Shown here: piece after piece, positions 1 through 7,798 of the stretch | How positions within the stretch are numbered: the first letter of the stretch is position 1 | Layout of the letters: each line of letters starts with the position of its first letter | Origin: an uncultured bacterium | GTDB taxonomy: Bacteria; Verrucomicrobiota; Kiritimatiellia; RFP12; UBA1067 | DNA: 14,176 nt | NCBI GenBank assembly: GCA_902779075.1 | Contig: CACZAK010000125.1 | Location: forward strand, 1 to 14,176 | Direction of reading: 5' to 3' | Program-made: the position numbers and the translations under genes | Notes under the pieces: model-generated | Databases searched by the model: none | The model's input: the letters and a program-made list of their open reading frames with translations, nothing else | What the model was told of the DNA's origin: nothing

Positions 1-36
1 GGACTCTTGAAGGCGCTTGAAAACGTGAATCGCTAA
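1..36 (+). CDS. possible C-terminal end of an upstream gene (partial)
   Basis: The frame that is open from the left edge reads GLLKALENVNR and then TAA at 34-36; the other two forward frames stop earlier. The stop is followed at once by the ATG of the GH95 gene (TAAATG), the close junction expected inside an operon. Eleven residues say nothing about function, and an open frame this short can occur by chance, so this is only a tentative gene end. The sequence to the left would settle it. Confidence 0.35.
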   Translation, partial: GLLKALENVNR

Positions 37-2409
37 ATGGTGAAAATCATGAATCCTGCGAAATCGGCGCTGTGCGGTCTGCTTCTTGCCGCACTTGCGG
101 CATCAGCCGGCGAACATGTCATGCGGGCGACTCGTCCGGCACCGGACTCGATCGGCGGCTGGGAACAGGAGTCGTATCCGATCGGCAACGGATGGTTCGG
201 CGTCAGTGTCTTTGGCGGGCTGCCGGAGGAGCGGTTGCAGGTTACGGAAAATTCGTTTCTTACGCGCGACCGTCTGCTCAATCTCACGAGCGCACTCGAC
301 CTGCGCATCAAGTTTCCCCGAGACAGTCATTCGCCTTCCAACGTGGCCGGCTATGTCCGCTCGCTGCATCTGGAACAGGGCGTTTCGCGCGTGGCGTATT
401 CTGCGGACGGGGTCGATTATGTCCGCGAATGTTTAGCGTCCTATCCCGACAAAGTGCTGGCGTTGCGCTGTACGGCATCGCGACCGGGTGCGCTGTCGTT
501 CGACTTGAAGGCAGAAATTCCGTTTACGCACCCCTTCGCTGACGGCGACGGCGCGAAGGGCGGGCGCATGGGGCGGTCAGTCGCAAGGGGTAACGAAATC
601 GAGGTCGTCCAGCATCTACAGTGGTTCGACGTGAAGTTCTATGGACTTGTCGCCGTCGAGACGGATGGCAGCGTCCAAGCGAACGGCGACGCGCTTGAAA
701 TTCGCGACGCGCAGGAGGCGATTGTCTTCTTCTCGTGCGGGACGAACTACCGTCTGGCGCCGGAGCGGTTCGCCTGCGACGGAAAGTGCGTCGTCCGCGA
801 GCCGCTAATCGACCGTCCCGATCCCGACGTGGCGGCGGATGTGCGAACGCATGTCGCGGCGGCGCGTCGGAAGGGCTGGACGCAAGTCAGATTGGCGCAC
901 CTCGCCGATTTTAGCGGGCTTATGAATCGTGTCGCCCTGAACCTTCCTGGTGCGGACAAGGATGCCGGGCAGGAGACCGTTGCGCTGAAGAGGGCCGTGA
1001 AGACAGACGGACGGGCGAGTACGTATCTCGAAGAGATGTTCTTCCAATACGGACGCTACCTGCTCGTATCGTCGTCGCGGCCGGGGACTCTTCCGGCGAA
1101 TCTCCAGGGCATCTGGACTGCCCATGAAAAGTCGCCGTGGGGATCCGGCTACTGGCACAACATCAACGTGCAGATGAACTACTGGCCGACGTTTTCCTGC
1201 AATCTTGCGGAGTGCTTCGAGGCATATGCTGCGTTCAATGCGGCGTTCCGTCCCGCGACGCGCGTCGGTACGGTCGGCTATCTGCGCAAACTCGGCCTCG
1301 GTACGGAGCCTGCGGCAGACGAGTCGCCGGATATCTGGAGCGTCGGGACGGCGGTCTATCCATACTCGTTCGAATCCGCTCCCCTCGGCGGGCATTCGGG
1401 ACCCGGAACGGGAGGGCTCACGACGAAGCTCTTTGTCGACTGGTGGGATTTTACATGCGACGAGGCGGCACTGCATCGCTATGTCTGGCCGGTCGTACAC
1501 GGCATGGCGGATTTTTTGAGCCGCTGCGTCAAGGAGCAGGACGGAAAGTTGCTTTCCGCATTTTCCGCCTCCCCCGAGCAGATTGCCACTCCTGCCGGAA
1601 AGTGGGACAGGCGTGACAGGAGGCCTCCGTATTACCACACCGTCGGCTGCGCGTTCGACCAGCAGATGATTTGGGAAAACAACAACGATCTCTTGCGGCT
1701 TGCCGCCGTGCTTGGCACGAACGACTCTGTCGTCGCCCGCGTCCGCGAGCAGATCGACCGCTACGACCCCGTGCAGGTCGGCGCGTCGGGTCAGATCAAG
1801 GAGTTCCGCGAGGAAAACGCCTATGGCGAAATCGGCGAGCCGCAGCATCGGCACATTTCTCAGCTGGTGGGCCTGTACCCCGGCTCGCTCATCAATTGGT
1901 CTCGTCCCGACTGGATGGCTGCCGCCAGGGTGTCGCTCGACAAACGCGGCGACAAGTCGACAGGATGGGCGCTTGCGCACCGGATGGTCTGTCGTGCGCG
2001 ACTTGGCGATGGCGACCAAGCCTTGCTCCTTTTGAGAAACATGCTCAAGGACCGCACTTACAACAACCTCTGGGACGTTCATCCGCCGTTCCAGATCGAT
2101 GGCAATTTCGGTGCGACTGCCGCCGTTGCGGAAATGCTGCTCCAGAGCCATCAGCCTGACGGCAAAGGTGGCTTTGTCATTGATCTGTTGCCGGCTTTGC
2201 CGGCGGAATGGGCGTCGAACGGCTCGTTTCGCGGCCTTTGCGCTCGCGGCGGCGTCGAGGTCGACTGCACGTGGAGGGACGGACGCCCTGTTCGCGTCGT
2301 TGTCCGTGCACCCGTTGGCATCCGGACGGTCAGGCAGTGGATGCGTTCTTTGACAATACGAACAAGTAGATTGATAAAAAGACAAAAAGGAGAGACTAGT
2401 GACCGGTAG
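37..2409 (+). CDS. GH95-type alpha-L-fucosidase (or alpha-L-galactosidase), secreted
   Basis: Predicted exported glycoside hydrolase of 790 aa that removes terminal alpha-linked L-fucose, or L-galactose, by an inverting mechanism. An N-terminal signal peptide ends near ASA (about residue 24). A beta-sandwich with the family signature [15 protein letters not shown] and EERLQ follows, then an (alpha/alpha)6 barrel and a C-terminal beta domain ([10 protein letters not shown]). The catalytic set known from the GH95 enzyme AfcA can be matched: N375 and N377 in [11 protein letters not shown], general acid E514 in SASPEQ, and D688 in [11 protein letters not shown], so the enzyme looks active. Length is normal for the family. 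The start could be ATG 37 or ATG 49; neither has a clear Shine-Dalgarno. The last ~28 codons are basic and unlike the family, and they overlap the GH30 start by 11 nt, so the true end may be frameshifted. Family is firm; sugar specificity is not. Confidence 0.93.
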   Translation: MVKIMNPAKSALCGLLLAALAASAGEHVMRATRPAPDSIGGWEQESYPIGNGWFGVSVFGGLPEERLQVTENSFLTRDRLLNLTSALDLRIKFPRDSHSPSNVAGYVRSLHLEQGVSRVAYSADGVDYVRECLASYPDKVLALRCTASRPGALSFDLKAEIPFTHPFADGDGAKGGRMGRSVARGNEIEVVQHLQWFDVKFYGLVAVETDGSVQANGDALEIRDAQEAIVFFSCGTNYRLAPERFACDGKCVVREPLIDRPDPDVAADVRTHVAAARRKGWTQVRLAHLADFSGLMNRVALNLPGADKDAGQETVALKRAVKTDGRASTYLEEMFFQYGRYLLVSSSRPGTLPANLQGIWTAHEKSPWGSGYWHNINVQMNYWPTFSCNLAECFEAYAAFNAAFRPATRVGTVGYLRKLGLGTEPAADESPDIWSVGTAVYPYSFESAPLGGHSGPGTGGLTTKLFVDWWDFTCDEAALHRYVWPVVHGMADFLSRCVKEQDGKLLSAFSASPEQIATPAGKWDRRDRRPPYYHTVGCAFDQQMIWENNNDLLRLAAVLGTNDSVVARVREQIDRYDPVQVGASGQIKEFREENAYGEIGEPQHRHISQLVGLYPGSLINWSRPDWMAAARVSLDKRGDKSTGWALAHRMVCRARLGDGDQALLLLRNMLKDRTYNNLWDVHPPFQIDGNFGATAAVAEMLLQSHQPDGKGGFVIDLLPALPAEWASNGSFRGLCARGGVEVDCTWRDGRPVRVVVRAPVGIRTVRQWMRSLTIRTSRLIKRQKGETSDR
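2384..2394 (+). promoter_or_regulatory. Shine-Dalgarno fixing the GTG start of the GH30 gene
   Basis: AAGGAG at 2387-2392 lies six bases before GTG 2399, an ideal spacing. It supports the GTG start even though that start lies inside the annotated end of the GH95 frame. Confidence 0.75.
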
Positions 2410-3940
2410 ATGGCTTGGGGCGGCGTGTACCGCCGCGCTTGCACTGTGTTCGATGGCTGGAGCCGGAAGTCGCCCGGGGCGCGAGACGCTGACGGCCTCG
2501 GGCCCGTGGGAAATGGCGCAGAAGACCGCACCAGGGAAGTGGATGCCGGCCGTCGTGCCGGGGACTGTGCTTGCGGCGCAGGGCGTTGAATTCAGGACGA
2601 CGACATTCGCCGAGCGCTGGCGCGACGCGTCGGCGTCCGTGGAGGCGGCGAAGGCCTCGGGCGCAGACTTGAGCCTCGACATTGCGGCGACGGACCAGAC
2701 GGTGCTCGGGTTCGGCGTATGCGCAAGCGAGCTCAGCTGGAATTCCCTCTCCGCCCTGGGCGAGGCGGATCGGAAGTCGATTCTCGACGAGATGTTCTCG
2801 AAGAACGGGGGCGCGTTTTCGGTTATCCGCACGCCCATCGGCGCGAGCGACTTCGCGACGGACTTCTATTCCTACTCCGAGACGCCCGGCGACTTCGCGA
2901 TGGAGAAGTTCTCCATAGAGCGCGACCGCAAGGCGCTGCTGCCGCTCCTGAAGGAAATTCTTTCGCGGAACGACGGAACGTTCAAGGTGTGGGCCTCGCC
3001 GTGGTGTCCGCCGCTCTGGATGAAGAAGTCCGGCGCATACGCATCGAAACCGCAGACAGACCCCACATGGCCGAAGAACGACTGCTCGCCCGAGCAGCGC
3101 GTGCGCGAGGGCGAAGACGGCTTTCTCTGCGACGACGCGCATTTCGCGGCGTATGCGAAGTACTTCAGGAAGTACGTCGACGCCTACCGCGCCGAGGGCG
3201 TGCCGGTTTGGATGGTGATGCCGCAGAACGAGTTCAACAGCGACCAGGTGTTCCCGAGCTGTACGTGGCAGGCGAAGTCGCTCGCGGCGTTCGTCGGGAA
3301 GTACCTCGGTCCGGCGCTCGAGGGAAGCGGCACGGAGCTCTACTTCGGCACGATGGAGCGTCCGTCGCTCGAGATGGCGCGCACCATACTCGACGACCCC
3401 GACTGCCGCAGATACGTGAAGGGCGCGGGCTTCCAGTGGGCCGGGAAGGGCGCGATCGGCAAGGTGCGCGAGCGCTATCCCGATCTTGTCCTCATGCAGA
3501 CGGAGCAGGAATGCGGCGACGGACGCAACGACTGGCGCCACGCGCGTCATTCGTGGGAGCTGATGCGGCACTACTTTCGCTGCGGCGTATCCTACTACTG
3601 CTACTGGAACCTTTCGCTCGTGGACAACGCGATGAGCCGATGGGGTTGGCGGCAGAACTCGCTCGTGAGCGTCGTGCCTGCAAAACGCTCCTTCGCGTAC
3701 AACGTCGAGTACCACGTGCTCAAGCAGCTGAGCCACTACGTGAAGCACGGCGCGCGCAGACTGAAGACGGCGGAAGGCGACTGGCTGGCGTTCGTCAATC
3801 CCGACGGATCGGTCGTCGTAGCGCTTGGTAACGCAGGGCCCGCCCGCAATGCGACGGTCGCAATCGGCGGCGCGGCGTGGAAGGTTCCGCTTCCGGCGGA
3901 CTCCGTCTCGACGCTCGTCCTACCGCCGGACAGGCGATGA
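2399..3940 (+). CDS. GH30-type beta-glycosidase (glucosylceramidase-like fold), secreted
   Basis: Predicted exported retaining beta-glycosidase, 513 aa, of the GH30 family (known activities: beta-glucosidase, beta-1,6-glucanase, beta-xylosidase, glucosylceramidase). A signal peptide covers about residues 1-23. The (beta/alpha)8 barrel runs from [12 protein letters not shown] (103-114) through [12 protein letters not shown] (198-209). Acid/base is E278 in MPQNEF and nucleophile E369 in [10 protein letters not shown] short C-terminal beta-sandwich follows (about 430-513), containing [14 protein letters not shown], which is typical of GH30. Residues 34-62 (SGPWEM...[10 protein letters not shown]) look like the first strands of a GH2 sugar-binding domain, which is odd here. 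The usual Pro after the acid/base Glu (NEP) is Phe. The GTG start is supported by a strong Shine-Dalgarno and overlaps the GH95 end, so the two are probably co-transcribed. Subfamily and substrate are not assigned. Confidence 0.9.
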   Translation: MTGRWLGAACTAALALCSMAGAGSRPGRETLTASGPWEMAQKTAPGKWMPAVVPGTVLAAQGVEFRTTTFAERWRDASASVEAAKASGADLSLDIAATDQTVLGFGVCASELSWNSLSALGEADRKSILDEMFSKNGGAFSVIRTPIGASDFATDFYSYSETPGDFAMEKFSIERDRKALLPLLKEILSRNDGTFKVWASPWCPPLWMKKSGAYASKPQTDPTWPKNDCSPEQRVREGEDGFLCDDAHFAAYAKYFRKYVDAYRAEGVPVWMVMPQNEFNSDQVFPSCTWQAKSLAAFVGKYLGPALEGSGTELYFGTMERPSLEMARTILDDPDCRRYVKGAGFQWAGKGAIGKVRERYPDLVLMQTEQECGDGRNDWRHARHSWELMRHYFRCGVSYYCYWNLSLVDNAMSRWGWRQNSLVSVVPAKRSFAYNVEYHVLKQLSHYVKHGARRLKTAEGDWLAFVNPDGSVVVALGNAGPARNATVAIGGAAWKVPLPADSVSTLVLPPDRR

Positions 3941-3962
3941 CCTGCACATGAAAACATCGAGT

Positions 3963-3987
3963 GACTATGGGGTCTGACCCCATAGTC
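3963..3987. repeat. perfect 25-nt palindrome downstream of GH30
   Basis: Arms GACTATGGGGT (3963-3973) and ACCCCATAGTC (3977-3987) are perfect reverse complements around a CTG loop, 22 nt after the GH30 stop. The 11-bp stem would be stable, but no T-run follows directly on either strand, so a classical intrinsic terminator is not supported. The GGGGTCTGACCCC core resembles short palindromes that occur dispersed in many bacterial genomes (REP-like elements). It could protect the 3' end of the GH95-GH30 mRNA or be such a dispersed element. Confidence 0.8.
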
Positions 3988-4082
3988 CACACAAAAGCGG
4001 CCGGGAGAGCTTCGCCCTCTGCGACGAGGGCGGCGCGGTTGCCGTATTCGAGCATGTGAATCCATAGCGGTCATCCGCATTG

Positions 4083-4115
4083 CCCGATTGGGTTGTTTTA
4101 TTTTGCACAATCGGG
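4083..4115. repeat. 8-bp inverted repeat upstream of the GH16 promoter (possible operator)
   Basis: CCCGATTG and CAATCGGG are exact reverse complements separated by 17 nt. They lie 22 nt upstream of the extended -10 at 4137-4145. A regulator-binding site is possible; nothing in the window encodes a regulator, so this is speculative. Confidence 0.4.
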
Positions 4116-4116
4116 T

Positions 4117-4145
4117 ATGTTGCGAGAGAAAAGGTATGGTACAAT
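4117..4145 (+). promoter_or_regulatory. putative extended -10 promoter for GH16
   Basis: TGGTACAAT at 4137-4145 matches an extended -10 (TGn followed by a TATAAT-like hexamer, TACAAT at 4140-4145). No good -35 is seen at 16-18 nt; the nearest TTG-type hexamer, TTGCGA (4120-4125), is only 14 nt away. The same TGGTAnAAT form recurs before the LamG gene. The GH16 start lies about 40 nt downstream. Confidence 0.5.
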
Positions 4146-4185
4146 ACAAATAGCCGAAAGTGCACAAAAGGAAATCCACTTGCTT

Positions 4186-5154
4186 ATGAATACGAAAAAC
4201 ACCTCTCTGACCATCTGGTTGCTTTCGCTGTTTGTCTCACTTGCTTTTACGCAGACAGCGCAATGCGAGGGCGTTGTTACGGTTGAAGGGCGCGAGTCGT
4301 CGCTTCTCCCGCCGGGAAAGAAATTCAAACTCGTCTGGAACGACGAGTTCGACGGCGACCGGTTAGATGCGTCGAAGTGGAGCTACCGCACCAATTTCTG
4401 GGGACAGCGCGCCTATTGGTTCGCGACGCCCGAGGACAACGCGGTCGAAGTGAAGGATGGGCTTCTTCACCTGAAGCTCGTCAAGAAGCCCGACGGTCAG
4501 TTCGTGTCGCCGCAGCTCCAGACGGGCGAGCTCTTGTGGGACGTTCCGCACATGGACAATCCCAAGAGCTTCTGGCCGCTTCCAAAGCGCGAGAAGGCGA
4601 AGTTCACTCACCGCTACGGATACTACGAATGCCGCTGCCGCCTGCAGCAGATGCCGGGCTGGTGGTCGGCGTTCTGGATGCAGACGCCCACGCAGGGCTG
4701 CTCGCTTGATCCGCGTTTCGCCGGGATCGAACACGATATCATGGAGTCCTTCGAGGTCGGCGAGGTGATCCCTCACTATTTCCACGCAAACGGCTACGGC
4801 GCGGACTACTTGGGCTTTTGCGTACCGCGGCGTCCGAAGGGCGCGAATACGGAAGACTTCAACCGCGAAAACTCAGTGAAGCTCGACAAGACCGCGTTCC
4901 ATGTCTTCGGCATGCTGTGGGAGCCGGACGGCTACACGTTCTTCATCGACGGCAAGCAGCATGGGCCGAAGGTCGGGCAGGGCGAGGGCGAGGCGGTTTC
5001 GCAGGTCGAGGAGTTTGTCCTCCTTACGACCGAGGCAAAATGGTACCGCAACAACCGAATGACGGGGAAGGCTGTACCCGAACTTGATGCTGCGGCTGCA
5101 GCGGGCGACGATTTTGTCGTCGACTACGTGCGCGTGTACGACATCGTGGACTGA
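4186..5154 (+). CDS. GH16-type endo-beta-glycanase (laminarinase/galactanase-like), secreted
   Basis: Predicted exported retaining endo-glycanase, 322 aa from ATG 4186. The signal peptide has the hydrophobic core IWLLSLFVSLAF and ends near TAQCEG (about 27). One GH16 jelly-roll fills the rest: LVWNDEFDG (49-57), YGYYECRCRLQQMPGWWSAF (about 144-163), the catalytic motif EHDIME with nucleophile E182, D184 and acid/base E187, and a closing DYVRVYD strand. The ExDxxE spacing is that of the beta-bulge type (laminarinase/agarase/carrageenase side of the family). The substrate could be a beta-1,3-glucan or a galactan. The frame stays open upstream to TTG 4093, but that stretch has promoter-like DNA. 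ATG 4186 lies 13 nt after AAGGA (4168-4172); TTG 4180, in the same frame, sits 7 nt after it and is an alternative start. No binding module is fused. It appears to be its own transcription unit. Confidence 0.9.
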   Translation: MNTKNTSLTIWLLSLFVSLAFTQTAQCEGVVTVEGRESSLLPPGKKFKLVWNDEFDGDRLDASKWSYRTNFWGQRAYWFATPEDNAVEVKDGLLHLKLVKKPDGQFVSPQLQTGELLWDVPHMDNPKSFWPLPKREKAKFTHRYGYYECRCRLQQMPGWWSAFWMQTPTQGCSLDPRFAGIEHDIMESFEVGEVIPHYFHANGYGADYLGFCVPRRPKGANTEDFNRENSVKLDKTAFHVFGMLWEPDGYTFFIDGKQHGPKVGQGEGEAVSQVEEFVLLTTEAKWYRNNRMTGKAVPELDAAAAAGDDFVVDYVRVYDIVD

Positions 5155-5197
5155 CCATGATATGTGAATGCCATAGTTCCAACGGTGTGCATGCCGA

Positions 5198-5224
5198 CGT
5201 TGCGATAATTGAGCGACGATTTTT
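5198..5224 (+). terminator. weak terminator-like hairpin after GH16
   Basis: CGTTGC (5198-5203) can pair with GCGACG (5213-5218), with one G-U pair, around a 9-nt loop; A and then five T follow (5220-5224). The stem is only 6 bp, so termination would be inefficient, but the place, 44 nt after the GH16 stop and just before a new promoter, is right. Confidence 0.35.
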
Positions 5225-5245
5225 GCGCATTATGAGCGGAATTCG

Positions 5246-5274
5246 TTGCAATGGGCGTTGTCTTTTGGTAAAAT
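5246..5274 (+). promoter_or_regulatory. sigma70-type promoter for the LamG gene
   Basis: TTGCAA (5246-5251), a 17-nt spacer, then TAAAAT (5269-5274) preceded by TGG (5266-5268), which gives an extended -10. Position and spacing are close to consensus, and the LamG start codon lies about 35 nt downstream of the -10. This argues that LamG, GH3 and the large enzyme are transcribed from here. Confidence 0.6.
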
Positions 5275-5294
5275 TCATAACAAAATAAATACAA

Positions 5295-5301
5295 GAGGAG
5301 G
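5295..5301 (+). promoter_or_regulatory. strong Shine-Dalgarno for the LamG gene
   Basis: GAGGAGG ends seven bases before ATG 5309, close to ideal. It rejects the in-frame upstream TTG at 5246, which lies inside the promoter. Confidence 0.8.
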
Positions 5302-5308
5302 GTATGCA

Positions 5309-7777
5309 ATGAAAGATATTCGAGTTGTCGGAATATCCGTTTTCGGCGCGTTGGCATTCGCCGCACTCGCGGCAAAGGCCGATACGGTCGTGTGGTACAC
5401 GTTTGACGACCTGACGCCGGGCGACACGCTCGCCGATGGTACGAACATCGTGAACAAGGCGAATCCCGGAACGCTTGACGCGACGATGTACGGGATGTAC
5501 GGTACGACCAAGACCCCTGATACGAACCCTGCGTGGATGCCGTACGTCACCAATGGCGTTCCGGAGTCGCTTCGCGTTCTGGATCCTGTAGGCGGGACGA
5601 TGGCCTCCGCAGCCGACAAGGCATTGCATTTCAAACGCACCCATGGCGCGGGCAGCGGTGCGATGCTGGAAATCCCGAACGACCCGGCGCTGCGTCCGTC
5701 GTCGTTCACCGTAGAAATGTTCGTCCGTCTCGATCCCACCCAGTCCAATTGGGAGATGATCGCCTGTCAGCCGTCCACTACGGCCAATCTCTACGGATGG
5801 GGGATTAACATTTACAGACCAACCGACAACCATTACGCGAACTTCCGGTTGAATTTCGTCGATACCGAGGGAAACAACCACCAACATGGCATCGGTGAAC
5901 AACAAGGTTCCAATGTCTTTCTCGACTACAAGTGGCACCATATCGCGCTCGCGGTCACACCCCAATCTGGCGATCCGTCCAAGATCAACATCAAGTTCTT
6001 TATAGACTACGTGAGGGTTTACAATTATGATGCACCTTACGGCATCGTTCTTCCCGATTCTGCGGACTGCCCTGTGCAAATCGGCGGCACGACAGTGGCG
6101 GGAGAACTCTTTGCGGGTGAAATCGGTGAGTTCAGGTTTTCGGACGAAGCGCTGGGGCCAGGCGAGTTCCTGCGCCCGCACAATCCGGAGATAGACAAAG
6201 ACGTCGTTCTCTATTACGATTTCGAGGATTATCCGGAGGACTGGAGCTGCTTCGCTGCCGGTTCGTGCGATGTCGTGAACAAGGCGAATCCCGGCGTAAT
6301 GGGTGGCACCTTTGTTACAAGAAACAATTATACCCCGGAGATTGTGGAGGACACCCCGGCGGAGCGTCTCAGGCAGTCGATGCTCGATACGACTTACGAG
6401 AATTCCGAAAAGGCGCTTCGGAATCGCATAGGTGACAACCAGAGACAAACCGGCTATTTGATGTGTACGCCTCTTGACGATGATTGGCTGGCGAAGACGA
6501 ACTTCACGATAGAGACGTTCTTCAAGACGGGGAACCAGGCACAGCCCTACGTGGCTCTCTTTCAGCGCAATGGCGGCTATAACGTGCAGCTTAAATTAGG
6601 CATCAATGGTGACGGCTTTCGGATAGGAATCAACATCAGCACAAATACCGCAATGCAGATTGAGATGCCTTGGTACGTGTTTCCACGCGACGAATGGCAT
6701 CATGCCGCGCTTGTAGTCAACCAGACCGGGGAGGACAAAAAGATTGACCTCTACATCGATGGTATGAGGATAAATGGCATGTCGCTTGATGCGAACCTGA
6801 CGTCGCTTGACAAGGATGGTATGACTCATAATGGTACATGGTACTTTGCAGGTGCGACAGGAAATTCCTTTGACGGAACGATCGACTCCATGCGTGTCAC
6901 GTTGCGGGCGCTGGAGCCGCAGGAATTTCTGACGGCTCGTCCGTATACTTCCGGCTCGACTATCGCCCACATTTCTTTTGACGACGAGACGCCGAATGCA
7001 TCGGCAGCTTACGGTGCGCTTCGCCAGAGCGTGTATCAAGGGAATGCCAAGGACGAGATCGGCTATTCCAATGACGTGCCGGGTGTTTACATTCGCGACG
7101 GTCTGGATGGCGAGCTGATTACTAAGCATAACCTGAAGTCGATCTCCTTCCCGGACACGACAAATCATGCATGGGTGTCTTACGGAAGGATCAATGGGAC
7201 GCCTCTTGACGTCTATTACATTCACACCACGACGGGCGGACAGTATCACACGTCCGGCACGATTGAGTTCTGGATGAAGACGAGCCAGCAAGACGTCGAC
7301 TACGACACAGCGCTTTTGTCGGTGTATTCCCCAAGAACGCCCATTCTGATCGGCTTTGGCCCAAACCATCAACTTAGGCTCGGGTTCCGAACAAGCGAGC
7401 CATGGGCCGAAGGTAAATACTGGACGGAGATGCTTTCGTCCACGACGGAAGGGTTCAATCTGGTGGACGGGAAGTGGCATCACATCGCATTTACGTATCG
7501 GCCGGATCCGGAAGACGCCGGGAAATTCACTGCGACCGGTTACATCGACTACAAGGTCGCCTGTTCATCGACTTGGCTCGGGCATCTGGATTTCGAATCC
7601 GAGGGATATAAGCCCGCTGATGTTCGATTCGCGGGGCAGCACAATATCTCGGACGGCAACGGCCATAAGAACTTCGGCGGCCTGATCGACGAGCTGCGCT
7701 TCTCGGATGTGGCGCTTGAGCCATCGCAGTTCCTGCGGGCTGAGCACGCGCCTGGCTTTTCGATCTTCATCAGGTGA
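5309..7777 (+). CDS. secreted protein of three tandem LamG-like (concanavalin A-like) domains
   Basis: An 822-aa exported protein with no catalytic motif that I can see. Signal peptide 1-24 (…LAALAAKA, mature end at D25). Three repeats of about 253-273 aa begin at 25 (DTVVWYTFDD), 298 (DVVLYYDFED) and 551 (TIAHISFDDE). Each has a W-H-H signature (W209, W463, W723) and closes with a GxIxxxRxx..AL.P.xFL motif (GEIGEFRFSDEAL, GTIDSMRVTLRAL, GLIDELRFSDVAL). This is the LamG/Laminin_G_3 pattern, a fold often used to bind glycans, sometimes with calcium. Domains 1 and 2 also share NKANPG, with a 22-nt identical DNA stretch. No C-terminal anchor or membrane segment follows; the protein ends in GFSIFIR. 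The gene is AT-richer than its neighbours. It is the first gene after a good promoter, and GH3 follows after 21 nt, so a binding or scaffold role beside the enzymes is the likely job. Ligand unknown. Confidence 0.85.
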   Translation: MKDIRVVGISVFGALAFAALAAKADTVVWYTFDDLTPGDTLADGTNIVNKANPGTLDATMYGMYGTTKTPDTNPAWMPYVTNGVPESLRVLDPVGGTMASAADKALHFKRTHGAGSGAMLEIPNDPALRPSSFTVEMFVRLDPTQSNWEMIACQPSTTANLYGWGINIYRPTDNHYANFRLNFVDTEGNNHQHGIGEQQGSNVFLDYKWHHIALAVTPQSGDPSKINIKFFIDYVRVYNYDAPYGIVLPDSADCPVQIGGTTVAGELFAGEIGEFRFSDEALGPGEFLRPHNPEIDKDVVLYYDFEDYPEDWSCFAAGSCDVVNKANPGVMGGTFVTRNNYTPEIVEDTPAERLRQSMLDTTYENSEKALRNRIGDNQRQTGYLMCTPLDDDWLAKTNFTIETFFKTGNQAQPYVALFQRNGGYNVQLKLGINGDGFRIGINISTNTAMQIEMPWYVFPRDEWHHAALVVNQTGEDKKIDLYIDGMRINGMSLDANLTSLDKDGMTHNGTWYFAGATGNSFDGTIDSMRVTLRALEPQEFLTARPYTSGSTIAHISFDDETPNASAAYGALRQSVYQGNAKDEIGYSNDVPGVYIRDGLDGELITKHNLKSISFPDTTNHAWVSYGRINGTPLDVYYIHTTTGGQYHTSGTIEFWMKTSQQDVDYDTALLSVYSPRTPILIGFGPNHQLRLGFRTSEPWAEGKYWTEMLSSTTEGFNLVDGKWHHIAFTYRPDPEDAGKFTATGYIDYKVACSSTWLGHLDFESEGYKPADVRFAGQHNISDGNGHKNFGGLIDELRFSDVALEPSQFLRAEHAPGFSIFIR
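5448..5469 (+). repeat. 22-nt direct repeat, copy 1, in LamG domain 1
   Basis: Identical to 6273-6294, 825 bp (275 codons) downstream. It codes for VNKANPG in both places, at the equivalent point of domains 1 and 2. Confidence 0.85.
6273..6294 (+). repeat. 22-nt direct repeat, copy 2, in LamG domain 2
   Basis: Second copy of the stretch at 5448-5469. The surrounding domain DNA is much less similar, so this stretch is either unusually conserved or recently converted. Confidence 0.85.
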
Positions 7778-7798
7778 CAGTAGCATCCTGGTGTAAAC

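Larger units (their letters stand above)
3941..4185. other. non-coding spacer between GH30 and GH16
   Basis: 245 bases without a convincing gene. It holds the 25-nt palindrome (3963-3987); a second hairpin, CGCCCTC (4013-4019) with GAGGGCG (4026-4032) around a 6-nt loop; an 8-bp inverted repeat, CCCGATTG (4083-4090) with CAATCGGG (4108-4115), enclosing a T-rich loop; and a putative promoter at 4137-4145. The 8-bp repeat lies just upstream of the promoter, where an operator could sit. The first half is GC-rich and the second half is AT-rich, so the spacer looks composite. Confidence 0.6.

Noticed and set aside
805..2838. Long antisense open frame of 677 codons
   Set aside because: It lies opposite the GH95 and GH30 genes, which show catalytic motifs throughout. 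The product is Arg/Ala/Pro-rich with no recognisable fold, as usual for antisense frames in GC-rich DNA.
2396..3748. Antisense open frame of 450 codons
   Set aside because: A shadow of the GH30 gene, with biased composition, no start signal and no family pattern.
3963..3987. Classical intrinsic terminator
   Set aside because: The stem is strong but no T-run follows on either strand at the right distance.
4093..4185. Upstream TTG start for GH16 at 4093
   Set aside because: The added residues are encoded by promoter-like DNA and would put 31 residues before the signal peptide.
5158..5289. Small open frame after GH16 (begins MICECHSSNG)
   Set aside because: It runs through the promoter of the LamG gene and has no Shine-Dalgarno or recognisable pattern.
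5024..6448. Antisense open frame of 474 codons across GH16, spacer and LamG
   Set aside because: It crosses a promoter and two well-supported genes on the other strand; composition is that of a shadow.
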